Part shown: piece after piece, positions 13,722 to 24,484 of the stretch
Layout of the letters: each line of letters starts with the position of its first letter
How positions within the stretch are numbered: the first letter of the stretch is position 1
Assembly (NCBI GenBank): GCA_965112735.1
Contig: OZ218951.1
Span: 2,046,001-2,110,000 of the forward strand
DNA length: 64,000 nucleotides
Direction: 5' to 3'
Origin: Phaeosaccion multiseriatum
Taxonomy: Eukaryota > Ochrophyta, other classes
Position numbers and translations under genes: made by a program
The notes under the pieces: generated by a model
What the model saw: only the letters and a program-made list of their open reading frames with translations
Told to the model about the DNA's origin: nothing
Database searches by the model: none

Positions 13722-14173
13722 GATTCAATGCTGGACGCTCAATAATGAGGGGGCGTACTTTCCTTTTTTTATGAAACCCTCCGGTCGATCTCTCCCGTCG
13801 GGAGATTGCGTTTCTCGCCGTCGTTGTATATAGCTATGGCTTGTGCCTCTCTGGTTAGCCTAATACTCCCAGCAATCAGAAGTGGTGACGTCAAAAGAGC
13901 TAAGTGCCTGCCTTCACAGAAAGAAATGGGGCACACTCGCACCACTGCCGGCCATGCGCATCATTCCAAAATCGATCCCCTCGAGAGGGAATGTCGACAT
14001 GCGTGTTCCAGTCTGCCTTCTTTAGAGAGAGAGCAAACAAAACGATAGAAGCGCGTACACCCATTGTCCCAGTAGTGCAGAGGTAGAGCAGCAGAAGCTT
14101 CAAGGACGAGGAGAAAAGGAGAGGAGAGATCGGCAGCAGAAGAGACAGACCCGCGAGACTTGCACAAAGAGTC
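13722..14173. promoter_or_regulatory. Divergent promoter region, ribA / plastid EF-hand gene
   Basis: The 452 bp between the two start codons must hold both promoters. It contains GACGTCA (CRE/bZIP-like) near 13888 and TATATA near 13828. No factor can be assigned from sequence alone. Confidence 0.45.
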
Positions 14174-15606
14174 ATGGGCCCCACCGCGAGTGGGGTGTTT
14201 ATTGCGGGCCTCGGCGTCGCCCAGGCCTTCGTCGGACCTCTGCCTGTGGCGCTGAGAGCCTCAGGCCCAGCAGGAGTAGCAATTGCGGCGCCGACGCGCT
14301 CCTCAATCTCCATGTCAACCGCGGGCGGCAACAGCGGCAGCCTAGGACGCAGAAGAGCTAGAGCTCACAACCCCTGGTCGCCATTCCACTCTCACATGAC
14401 AAGAATGGCCAAGGACACCGCTGACATCGACCCCGAGGCTGAGGTACGAAGGGGAAGAAGAGCGTTATCATCTCCAACCTCTGAGGGGGGGGCTTGGGCG
14501 GGGCAAAGGGTAAAGGAAGTGTGGTGTGCTGTATTGTCCTCTCCGCCAATCCCCTTACTGCTTTACATTCTCCCCCCTCTCCCAGGAACTGTTCAAGGAA
14601 TTCGACACGGACAACTCGGGCGGGGTGGACGTGGAGGAGCTCAGGGCGGGGCTGGAGCGGGACCTTAGAAAAGAGCTCGTGGATATGTGGGAGAAGAAGA
14701 CAGGGTGAGTGTGTGTGTGCATACGTGTTTGGGGCAGGAGAGAGGAGCAGCGCCGGGAGAGAGATAGATGGTTATCGCTTCCGACTTTCTTGCGTCGCCC
14801 CCTGTCTTTAGCTGTACACCCTCCCCCCTCTTCCGCCGCCATTGCCTCCTATTTAAATCTCTCCTCTCTCCTTCTACCTCACCTTCTTTCAAACACCTAC
14901 ACTACTCGGCAACTCTTTGTGCTGTCCGCGCCCCTTACCCCATTTATATCGCCTTATGCCGTCACCTCGCCTCCGCCCTCGTTTTGCATGCCCTCCTCTG
15001 CTCTACCTCCCGTTCGTGCCTGCTTTAGTCACCACCCCACAGACGAAGAGGTGGAGGCTAAGATCAGCGACATGGGAGGCATCTTGCCTCAGGACAATGT
15101 GGAGGAGCTCTTCGCACTTTATGACAAGGACAAGAATGGTGAGTGCTTGCGCTGCTCGCTCAACAGCAAGGCCGTCGTCTCAAATCTGAAAGCAGAGGGT
15201 TGAACCCGTTGATTGGCAAGCAAGCAACCTAACCAAAGTCAAGCTTTTGAGCTCTTCACCTGTGGGGGGGGGGTAGAGCCCTCTCCAAAGTTCGGAAGAG
15301 TGAGGGACGGACGGTCGGGGCGGCGGGAGGGAGGGGGGGAGGGCTGGAGGGGCAAGGGGCTCCGTTTCATGCCGCCACAGAGGAAAGTTAGCTTGGCGGG
15401 CCCAGTCCTCTCTTCGTAGAGTACGCGGGAGGCCCGATGTGTGTGGGTCGAAGGGTCCCATCTTCCCCGTCCTGTAAGGTTTTAGCTCACCACTAACCTC
15501 TTTCCCCTCCCTCTTTCCCTCTCTCTCTTCCTCTCTCTCTCCCTCTCCCTCCCTCTCTCTCTTCCTCTCTCCCTCTCTCCCTCTCTCTCTCTCTCTGTGT
15601 CTCTCT

Positions 15607-15648
<42 letters not shown>

Positions 15649-15796
15649 CTCTCTCTCTCTCTTCTCTCTATGCTTGCGTGGCCCAGGGGTGCTCACTGTG
15701 GACGAGTTCACACGAAAGGAGGAGCTGCAGAACTACCTCGACATTATCCTGCTCAGGGACGGGTACTTCTCCAGAGACCTTATGAGCTACGGTTAG
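14174..15796 (+). CDS. Plastid-targeted EF-hand calcium-binding protein, 4 exons
   Basis: The model is join(14174..14443, 14586..14704, 15029..15138, 15687..15796), 202 aa, with all phases consistent. The N-terminus is a signal peptide ending in GVAQAFVGPLP. The Phe after Ala-Gln-Ala matches the ASAFAP-type cleavage motif of secondary red plastids, and a Ser/Arg-rich transit-like segment follows. Two canonical EF-hand loops are present: DTDNSGGVDVEE (about residues 95-106) and DKDKNGVLTVDE. The second loop is split by an intron after its Gly. All calcium ligands at loop positions 1, 3, 5 and 12 are conserved. The protein probably senses or buffers calcium in the plastid stroma or periplastid space. 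I infer the location from the motif. Confidence 0.85.
15538..15668 (+). repeat. CT dinucleotide-rich tract in last EF-hand-gene intron
   Basis: About 130 bp of CT repeats form an extended polypyrimidine tract just before the 3' splice site at 15686. Confidence 0.9.
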
Positions 15797-16955
15797 GAAG
15801 GGAAGGAAGGAATGGAGGCATGCTTTCGAGAAGGGGGGCGGAGCTGAGGGTTCCAGGGAGGGGGGGGGGGCTTAGGAGAAGAGAGGGAAACACACTCACG
15901 GAGGCGCTTCGACAACGGCGCCAACTTGAAATAGTCGACGAGGAGAGAAGGAACAATAGCGAGCGATGAGCTGGGGTGGGGTTATTCGGGTGGGGGAGGG
16001 AGGGGAGGGGCGTGCTCCGTCGTCTCGACGTGTGTGAAAAGGGTATATAGAACTTCGGCGAGTATCAGTGGCCAGGCAGTATTAAAACAAAAAATGAATG
16101 GACAGAAGCGATACAAGTGTAACTAATAGCCCCCTCTAAATGAGGAGAAGGCGGATGTTGGGGCAGTAAGGATTTGCGCTCTCTGTAGTGGCTGGGAGGT
16201 GGGTCTCTCTCTCTCTCCTGAACTAGGCACACTTGATTCATTAGAATGAAGCGGGAGGGAAGGGGAAAAACCTATCACCTCTGCCACACCACACCACACC
16301 ACTCCACACCCTCTATGCACTTTCTTGTCACTGCACCACTAAGCTGCTGTAAGCAACGTATTGTGACTACCTTGTGACTACAGTCCCCGCCACTTCAAAG
16401 CCGTGAACCGAAAGCACGTTGGGTCTTCGGTAGCGGGATGTGCGTGCGTGTGTTATTCCTCCAAGGAAATACCCACTCAGGTCACTCAAGTCGCAGTGTA
16501 CCGCTCTCCTCGGCATCGGGTCCTACAAAATTGGGGCCATCTCCGAAGCCTCGGCCCCAGCCTTCGAGCTTCCTCTTATCGCCCCATATCGTACCCGATT
16601 GATACACTTCCCCGACTACGTCACCACACAGGGATTCCACGCTGACATGGAGACAGATAGCTTGCCCGCAATGTCTCGGCCTGGCTGCTGCCTCTCCATC
16701 TCTCCCCCCCCCCTAGCTGTACAAGCTTGCCTGCCGCCCAAAAACACGTTCCGCGGTTTCATCGAAGACTTTGCTGCCTTTTCCAACGTAATCATACGCC
16801 CCCCTCCCTTCCTCCCTCCCTCCACGCCCCAAAGGCTTCCCATAGACTTCACTGGGCAATGCTCCATGCACCCCACCTCGTCCGTTGACAAGAAGCCCAT
16901 CATCCCCCCCCTGATCAGGACTTGCGCGCAGCTTCTTCTTCCGTCCACACATTCC
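15797..16955. other. Intergenic, no recognised gene
   Basis: Between the EF-hand gene (+) and an ankyrin-like gene (-) I see only short open frames without motifs, a few G-runs and an A-rich stretch near 16080-16110 that may be an untranslated end. Confidence 0.5.
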
Positions 16956-17870
16956 TCAGTCCTCGCAGTGGCAGGGGTGTCCATTCGCGTGCACCCACCG
17001 CTTGATGGTCTGAAAGACCCCATTCCTGCCCCCGTCCCACATCCCCTGGCTTAGCAGCACCTCCGGGCAAACGCGCATGTCCCACGGGCACATGACGCCC
17101 TCGGATCGCAGCCACTTGAGCACGGCGAGGCTCTTTGCATACTCGACCGCATTGGCACACACATCCCTGTCCCAATCGCACAGCTCACGAGCGTTCTTAT
17201 GCAGCCAGCGCAGAGCCCCCAGGCGCCCCCCCATGGCAGCAGGAATAGGGCCCCGCCGCCACTTGCCGCCTTCCACTGCCGCGTCGAGCTCAGGCCTGAC
17301 CCTGGGGTGAGTCAGAAGCATCTCCAGTACATTGATATGTCCCCCCCGCGCAGCCCATGCCCAGATCCCCTCGTCGAACGGAGCCTTCGCCTCCAGCAGC
17401 CACGTGAGCATAGCCACGTTCCCTCTGGACGCCACATCGTGGCAAGTCCCCTCGTTCCATGGGCACGCGCGTTTGTCCGGCAGCTCTTCGGAGCGGAGCC
17501 ACTTGAGAACACTCAGGCCGTGCTTGATATTCTGGGCAGCAGACTGACAGACATCCTCGTTCCAGGCGCAGTTGTGGCGATGGAGGGCTTGGCAAATGCT
17601 CACATCTCCGTATCTCGCCGCCACTCCGAACGTAGCGGCGCTCAGTTTCACATATCCGTGCTTAACGGCCCAGTTGAGGCACTCCACAGACCCGAAGATG
17701 CTATGAGGAACAGATGTTTCCAACGCGGGATGGGCGGTACTGTACAGCCTCCTCCAATCCTTGCTGACTGCTGCCACAAAGATGTGATGCCCCTTCCCCA
17801 CAATGCCCATGGCCTTTAGCATTGGTTCATCCAGAGCCAAGAACATGGAAAGGGGGGAAGGCATCCCCAT
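16956..17870 (-). CDS. Ankyrin-like repeat family protein, intact copy
   Basis: A single exon of 304 aa. ATG 17870 is preferred to an upstream in-frame GTG. The N-terminus (LALDEPMLKAMGIVGKGHHI and then FVAAVSKDWRRLY) looks like a short F-box-like helical lead. It is followed by degenerate ankyrin-type repeats of about 33-40 residues with a Trp-Leu-Leu/Trp-Leu-Arg and Cys-Pro-Trp signature: LSVLKWLRSEELPDKRACPW, NVAMLTWLLEAKAPF, INVLEMLLTHP, LGALRWLHKNARELCDWDRD. It ends in GHPCHCED. This CPWDE-type family is abundant in brown-algal, oomycete and large-DNA-virus genomes. A protein-interaction or ubiquitin-adaptor role is inferred only. Full-length reading and conserved repeat residues suggest it is functional. 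Confidence 0.8.
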   Translation of the reverse strand: MGMPSPLSMFLALDEPMLKAMGIVGKGHHIFVAAVSKDWRRLYSTAHPALETSVPHSIFGSVECLNWAVKHGYVKLSAATFGVAARYGDVSICQALHRHNCAWNEDVCQSAAQNIKHGLSVLKWLRSEELPDKRACPWNEGTCHDVASRGNVAMLTWLLEAKAPFDEGIWAWAARGGHINVLEMLLTHPRVRPELDAAVEGGKWRRGPIPAAMGGRLGALRWLHKNARELCDWDRDVCANAVEYAKSLAVLKWLRSEGVMCPWDMRVCPEVLLSQGMWDGGRNGVFQTIKRWVHANGHPCHCED

Positions 17871-18061
17871 GGTCACCAGAGAGAGTATAAGAGTATAAGA
17901 GCGGCCAGGGTAAGTGCACGGGGCGGCCCGGCCCGTGTATCAATTGGATATCTCAATTGAAGGGTACCTACAGATGGCGACGGACTCGGACTCGTGTACG
18001 AATACGATGACCATCAAGAGCGGGCATTCCCCCTTTTGCATGCACATTGCATTGCACCACC

Positions 18062-21000
18062 ATGGAGCTGCTAGATGAGGAGGTGGTCGCCTTTATGGAG
18101 AAACACTCTATCCCGCTTACATCCATGCCCCATGCCCTCGCACTCATCCGCAAGGAGCAGACCCAACAAGGCGGGCAGGACAACGCTGAAGGTGGTGGTG
18201 CTGCTGCTGTTGCTGCTCTCCATCATGGGGAAGGCGAGGAGGATGGCCACCAGTGGAGACGCTTTCTCCGAGTCCGGCCGGGACACATTGCCCATCAGCT
18301 CATGCGGCAAATCGAGGAGAAGGAGGGGACGAGCCGCAGCAGTGCTGGAGCAGACAGTGGTTGCAGCCCCACGAGACGAGATGCCCGTGGCTCGAGGGGG
18401 GTGGAGCTCGTTCCGTGGATGAATGGGAGGCCATCATCAGGTGCGTCGTGTCAGCAAAGTATATTCGTCAGGCAACATCCATCCATCCGTCCATCTAACC
18501 TAATACATCGAACCTAATGCAATACATACCCATGGAATAACGTGGAAATGACCGCAGGAGGCACATGGATCAGTGTGCCGCACGCATGGAAGGTGCACGG
18601 CTGGGGACCGCATACGGACGGGAGCGTCTTCGCCATGGACGCCAGCTCGGGCTATGCCGTTCTGGCGCTCGACCCAGGCCCCAGAGACCACGTGCTAGAC
18701 CTATGTTGCTGCCCCGGGGGAAAGATCATCATGATCAAGGACGTTATGGAGCACAAGAGGCAACTCTGGTGGCGGCGGCAGCAGCAGCAGCAGCAGCAAG
18801 AAGAGGAGAAAGGGTATGGGGGGGAGAATGACGACGACGACGACGACGAGGAGGAGGAGGAGGAGGAGGAGGAGGAGGAGGAGGAGGAGGAGGAAGGAAA
18901 GAAGAAGAGGAAGAGCCGTCAGCAGCCGCCCACTCATGGACAAAGAAGAAGGCCAGGGCTCAGGCGGCCTCTCCCTGCTGCTTGGAAGTGGGGCAGCGTG
19001 ACAGGGGTTGACGTGTCGGAGGAGCGACTGAACCTGTGTCGGAAGCTCCTGGCCAAGGCTACGGCGGGGGATGCGTCCGTGTGGGCATCGGCATCGACAG
19101 TGGGACCTACCACCTCGATCGGCGCCGCCGGAGGAGTGGGAATGGGAGGAGGAGGAGGAGGAGGAGAAGGAGGAGGAGGAGGAGGAGGAGGAGGAGGAGG
19201 AGGAGGAGGAGGAGGAGGAGGAGGAGGAAGAGGTGGAGAAGGAGGTGGACGAGGAGGTGTGTGTGTCCAGCAAGGCACGGACAAGAGCTCGAGAGATGTG
19301 TCTCCGAGGGTGCCACCCCTCACGTGCCGTCTTTTTCACGCGGACGGTCAGACCTTTGGGCGTGCAGAGAGGAACGATGAGGCGGAACAAAGACAAGCGC
19401 ATGAGCGGGAAGGACAAGCGACAGATGAAAGTCAAAGTACGGCCGGGCGTGGCAAGGGGCAGCGAGACCCTGGAGGAGGCATGAGAGTATGGAAGGGCGG
19501 TGAACATTCCGTGGGGTGTGAGCCTGGCCGGAGAGAGCGAGAGCGTCTCGTGTACCACTCCGCAGCCACCGACGAAGGAGCCGCTTGGAGAGAAGGGAGG
19601 GAGGCACCACTGGCAGCACGAGGAGGAGCGAAGAAGATGAATAAGAGCGCACGAGAGCGAGAGAAGAAGAGACTGAGGGCTCTCACCGCTGCTGCTGCTG
19701 CTGCTGCTGCTGCTGCGTATCGGAGGGGGAAGAGCAAGACAGGGAAGGAATGTTCAGCTGCTGAAACGGAGGAGGCGACGACGGGGCGAAGAGAGCAAGA
19801 GGGTGTCGTTGGAGCAGCTCAGGAAGGCGAGCTGCCCAGTGTGGTAGGGGACGGAGGGAGTGGCGAGGAGGAGGAGGAGGAGGAGGAGGAGGAGGAGGAG
19901 GAGGAGGAGGAGGAGGAGGAGAAAGGGGGGTATGGAGGCGTCGAGGCATGGCCTGTCGAGTACGATCGCGTGCTGGTGGATGCGGAGTGCACGCACGACG
20001 GCTCCATCCGACACATGGCCAAGGTGCTGGAGCAGTTGGTGATACCGCCGCAGCAGGGGGGGGTAGAGAGGGCTAGGGAGAGGGAGGAGGAGGGGGACGG
20101 GGAGGGGGAGGGGGAGGTGTTGGAGGAGGAGGAGGAGGAGGCAGGAATGCAGCTTCGGAAACCGCTGCCCCATGTGGCTAAAGGCAGGCGCTCCTTCATG
20201 TGCAGCGAGCGAGTGGAGGGCCTGCAGGCCCTGCAGAGGGGCTTGATCAGGTTGGAGGAGGCTTGCTCTACTCTGCTCTGCTCCACTCTGCTCTGCTCTA
20301 CTGTACTATCCTCTCTCTCTACTCTCTCTGCTCTACTCTACTCTGCGCTGCTCTACTCTGCTCTGTGTGTGCTCTGCTCTACTCTACTCTGCTCTTGGCT
20401 CTACTGAGCGGCTCGGCTCTTCCATGGGTAACTGTTAACTGTGGACTGAGGGGTGGGAGCTCAGCTCGGTGCTTGTTGCGGAGCAGAGCATGCCGATGAC
20501 GGTCGTCACCAATCGGGCCCCTACCGCCCACATCCACTCGCTCAACCTCTCCCCTCTCGCTCCCTCACAAATGGCAGGAACGGTTTCTCCCTGCTGAAAG
20601 AGGGCGGTGTGCTTGTGTACAGCACCTGCAGCCTCAGCCCCCTCCAGAACGACGACGTTGTGGAGTGGCTGCTCGACACGTGTCCAGAGGCGCGCCTCCT
20701 TCATGCCAGTGAGGGCAGTGGTGGTGAGGGCAGTGGTGGTGATGGTGAGGAGGAGGAGGGGGAGGAGGACCACAAGGAGGAGAGGGATCACGGTACCATC
20801 CCAGAAACCAATGGCGGCGCCTCTGAAGGCAGGAGTACGAGGGATGGTGGCAACACCAACAACGATAACCACATCAGGAACGAGAAGAAGAAGAACAACG
20901 GGGGTGGAGACGAGAGCGAGGGCTGCAGGGCTGCCACGTGGGGCCATCGGTACCCGGACCAGTCAGCAAGGAGAGCCCCGTTCCGGCCCGGGCGGCTGCT

Positions 21001-21127
21001 GAAGACCGTCCAGTTCTCACCCGACCTCGGTACCAGCGCTCTCTTCGTCGCTAAGCTCACTAAGGCGTCGGTGGAGGGGGGGGGTGTGCAGCCGCAGCCG
21101 CGGGCATATGGGCAGGCAGGGCCGTAG
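18062..21127 (+). CDS. NOL1/NOP2/Sun-family RNA (cytosine-5) methyltransferase, 3 exons
   Basis: The model is join(18062..18440, 18558..20250, 20578..21127), 873 aa, with phases matching at both introns. The motifs, in order, are: RRFLRVRPG; the AdoMet-binding loop VLDLCCCPGGK (about residue 174); GVDVSEERLNLCRKLL; CRLFHADG; motif IV VLVDAECTHDGS (Cys about 604); LQALQRGLI; and motif VI with the catalytic Cys in LVYSTCSLSP (about 707), then GTSALFVAKLTK. Both cysteines of the NSUN mechanism are present. The usual Pro before the motif IV Cys is Glu (AEC). Members methylate C5 of cytosine in rRNA or tRNA. The catalytic domain is interrupted by several hundred residues of poly-Gln, poly-Glu, poly-Gly and poly-Ala between the AdoMet motifs and motif IV. 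Substrate and location are not predictable. Confidence 0.88.
18840..19232 (+). repeat. GAG and AGG coding microsatellites in the NSUN gene
   Basis: Two in-frame triplet tracts encode poly-Glu (about 18845-18893) and poly-Gly (about 19141-19230). A third poly-Glu tract lies at about 19864-19921. They sit inside the methyltransferase domain. Confidence 0.9.
20251..20577 (+). repeat. CTCTG/CTCTA-rich repeat in the NSUN intron 2
   Basis: The first ~150 nt of this intron are imperfect CTCTGCTCTA repeats. They stay open in frame and create a false Leu/Ser-rich extension if the donor at 20251 is ignored. Confidence 0.8.
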
Positions 21128-21667
21128 GAGCAGCAGCAGAGTTGTTGGTATGCTTTTTTTTTATACCCACGTGACGATTCTCTTGTCGCTGAGTACTTTC
21201 CTACGACTCGCTGCAATAATCCCTGCTGCCCTTGCCCAAGCAATGCCTCACTGGTGACACTGGCGCCTTCCCCCGTCCATAGCACCACATGGGCCACCCC
21301 GCTCACAGGGAGAAAAGTGTGGACAAGAGAGACAGAGATAGAGGGAGGGAGAGAGAGCTGAGAGAGAGAGAGAGCTTGGAGAGAGCGAGCGAGAGAGAGA
21401 GAGAGAGCTTGTCCATCGGAGACTGCCGTGCTGCCCCCCGACCTCTTCTCTCTGTCTCTCCCGACTACCCACTCTGCTAGCAGCCCAATCACGGCCTCTC
21501 ACAAAGACTAATTAGTGCATGTCCACCATTCCCCACCCTCCAGGGACTCGACTTGGCCAGCCTCTCTGCAGCCCGTCGCCTCCTCCTCTGACGAGAGCAC
21601 ATCCATCACCATACATTTGTAAACAGACTGCGCCCCTCTTCTTTTTTCACGTCCACGCATTCCTTTC
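21128..21667. other. Convergent intergenic region
   Basis: No gene is recognised. GA-rich repeats occur around 21320-21410. Confidence 0.5.
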
Positions 21668-22602
21668 TCAGTCCTCGCAGTGGCAGGGGTGGCCGTTGGC
21701 GTGCACCCACTGCTTCATCTCCTGAAAGGCTTTGTTCCGCCCCCCCTTCCACCTATCCGTATTTATCAGCAGCTCAGGGCAGGAGAACTGGTCCCAAGGA
21801 CACATGATGCTCTCGGATCGGAGCAGCTGCAAGGTTTCCAGTCCGTGGCATTGGACAGCCGCGTGACAAACGTCCCTGGTCCAATCGCACAGATCACGGG
21901 CGTTTGCATTCAACCAGCGCAGCGCATCCGACCTAGCCTTTGCCGCTGCCCAATTGGCCCCCCTTCGCCACTTGCTCCATATACCTCCGCCGCTTCCAGC
22001 TCAGGCCTGACCCTAGGGTGATGCAGAAGCATCTCCAGCACTTTGATATGCCCTCCTCGCGCAGCCCACCCCCAAACAAAGTGATCGAATGGGGCGTCCT
22101 CGTCCAGCAGCCACGTGAGCGTTTCCAAGTCCCCTCGTTCTGCAGCAAAAGCGCAAGCTTTCTCGCCCCACGGACACGGTCTTTTGTCAGGCAGGTCCGA
22201 TCGGAGCCACTTGACAATGCTCGGACCTTGCTCGGGATTGCGTACAGCAAGTTCGCACACTCCCTCATCCCATGGACAGCCGTGGTGATGGAGGGCTCTG
22301 CAGATGCGCACATCTCCCCACCCGGCTGCAGCTCTGAATGTCCAAGTGCTTAGCGGAAGGCCTTGCCTGACGGCCCAGTTGAGGCACTCCACAGACCCCA
22401 GCACGCTGTGGTGACGAGCAGATGTTTTCAGCCCGGGATAAGCGGCGGTGTACAGCCTCCTCCAATCCTTGCTCGCCCCAGCGACGAAGACGTGATGCCC
22501 TTCGCCCACACTGGCCAGGACCTTCAGCATTATGTCCTCCAGCGCCAGCACTTTGGCACGCGGCGAAGGCTCCTCCAGCCGCCTGGTGCTCTCCTGGGCC
22601 AT
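21668..22602 (-). pseudogene. Ankyrin-like family copy with a single frameshift
   Basis: From ATG 22602 (MAQESTRRLEEPSP, then VLALEDIMLKVLASVGEGHH) the frame runs through the same repeats as the 16956-17870 copy to about 21995. There, one indel shifts it from PELEAAEVYG into GGGIWSKWRRGANWAAAKAR. The second frame continues as ALRWLNANARDLCDWTRDVC and reaches GHPCHCED and the stop at 21668. Apart from this one-base break the gene is full length. It may be a very young pseudogene, a sequencing error, or a gene with an unrecognised tiny intron. Confidence 0.75.
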
Positions 22603-22950
22603 GGTGAGAGCAAAAGGTGGAAGACAGTATTAAAAAGAGGGGCAGTGGGTGACTGGGGGGGGGGGGGGGATTCGATTTTGCGATTTTGTTGAGTGACAAA
22701 TCGCGACGCTCCAGCACCAACTGCCCCTTCAACTTCCCCGATCTTCAATGTTCATCGCCACGTCAAGATATGCGCAGGGAAGAGCAGAGATAAACATTTG
22801 CAGGCAGGCCTGTGCTGACGAAGGGAGAGCTGTGGCCGAGCAAAGCGACCTCCCCCCCACTATATAGCTGTCGGCACGCTTGTGGACTTGAGAAAGATCT
22901 GAAAGACGCCTTGAGGCCTTGAGGAACTCGCCTTGTCTCCTTCGCCCTTC
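22603..22950. promoter_or_regulatory. Divergent upstream region, ankyrin-like copy / FNIP-repeat gene
   Basis: The 348 bp between two divergent starts contain a G-run (about 22657-22669), an ATTCGATTTTGCGATTTTG stretch and TATATAG near 22861. No specific site is assignable. Confidence 0.35.
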
Positions 22951-24442
22951 ATGACGGAAGGCTGTGCAGCAGTAGTCTCTCCCGTTGACGGATCCTTGGT
23001 GCTGACCGTCTTCTCAGACTGGTACGGCTTCTCCGCCGCTACTGCCCTCGATACGAACACCTGCGCCGAACAGGAAGATGGTGAAGATACCAGTAGTGGG
23101 AGGAATGCGTTGCCGGGCAAGACGCTGTGGGGCGTGTGCCGAGCGCTGGAGGCCATCACTACACGGCGTGTGATCCTGGATAAGCGCATGCATGAAGACG
23201 TGCTCTTCTCGTTGCTGGCCTCGTGCCGGTCGAAGCGCTTCGTCTTTGTGGGTGTGGTTATTGGTAGCAGCAGCTCGATCGGCGATGACAAGGGGACAGT
23301 GGAAAAGACGAGCGGTGTTGGTACGTGGAAGGAGTCGATCGGGACGATCAACCACGTCTTGCGGCGCCTACCTCCCTTCAAAACGCTCGCTGTGCGGGCA
23401 TGTGACTTCAACCAGGTACGGTCTCTTTCAAACTCCTTCGCACCACCTTAGTAAGTAAAGCAAGCCCCCTTTCCCCTTCTTCAGCTACAATACCCCAGTC
23501 TTGTGTCTCACAGTCTCAACCCGTGTCATCAACTCCCCTCCCCCCGTCACAATAGCCGCTGCGCTTGCCCAAGCACGGAAAGCTGGAGGTGCTTCACTTC
23601 GCCAAATGGGTAAGTCAGCGGCACGTCCAGTACTGAGAGTAGCAGCGGGTATAGAAAACAGCGCAGTGGGCTCACATGATATGTTGATGAGGCGAAGCTG
23701 GCTGAATCATATGACTCGCTGCAGTCGATGCATCACAGTGTGCTTTTGCGTCCCTGCTCTGCCCCATTCCACTAACGCCCCCCTCCTCTCCTCCTCTTCA
23801 ATTTTGCTGGTGTTCGGCGATTCGCCTCGTTTTGGTTGTTTGTGTGTGTGTGTGGCGTATGTGTTTGCGTTCCAACAGTGCCACTTCAACCAAGACATCG
23901 TGCTGCCCCCTGGCCTGAAGGACGTTGTGTTCTCTACATCCTTCAACCGCTCACTGTTGCGAGTAGAGGTTCCTGTGCCGGACGCACTGGCGACCGTCGT
24001 GGAAGACCATAGCGATGAGCCCGACTGCTCTTCCTCCTCCGAAGAGAGAGAGGAGGAGGAGGAGGAGGAGGAGGAGGAGGAGGAGAAGCAAAGTGAGGCG
24101 GCGGCGGGATCGAGGAGTGTCTCTACAGGGAAGAGCGAGGAGGAAGAGGACGGAGCTCACGGGCAGCAAGGCGGGGCTTCCAAAGGAGGAGCAACAGCGG
24201 AAGGACGGGCTGCTGGTGCTGCCGCTCCTGCTGGCCCTGGAGGAGGGGTGGAGAAGGCTGAAGAGGGAGGCGGTGGGGAGGCCCCACAGAGAGTCGTGCT
24301 CCGAGGCGGGCTGCCGTCGAGTCTGCGCAGGATTCACTTCGGTCAGTGGAGGGGAGGGAAGGGAAGTTTGTGTGGAGAGGCACAGAGTTTGGAGCGTATT
24401 TATTTGTATTGTAGAGCCGTAGCAATGGTGCCAATAGTGAAA

Positions 24443-24484
<42 letters not shown>

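Noticed and set aside
12486-13833. Long plus-strand frames opposite ribA
   Set aside because: Shadows of the ribA coding sequence and its low-complexity N-terminus.
16440-17054. 204-aa plus-strand frame
   Set aside because: Its 3' part is antisense to the end of the ankyrin-like gene, and the rest has no motif or splice support.
19036-19484. Poly-Arg and poly-Glu frames beside the NSUN gene
   Set aside because: Other-frame readings of the GGA triplet repeat; only one frame carries methyltransferase motifs.
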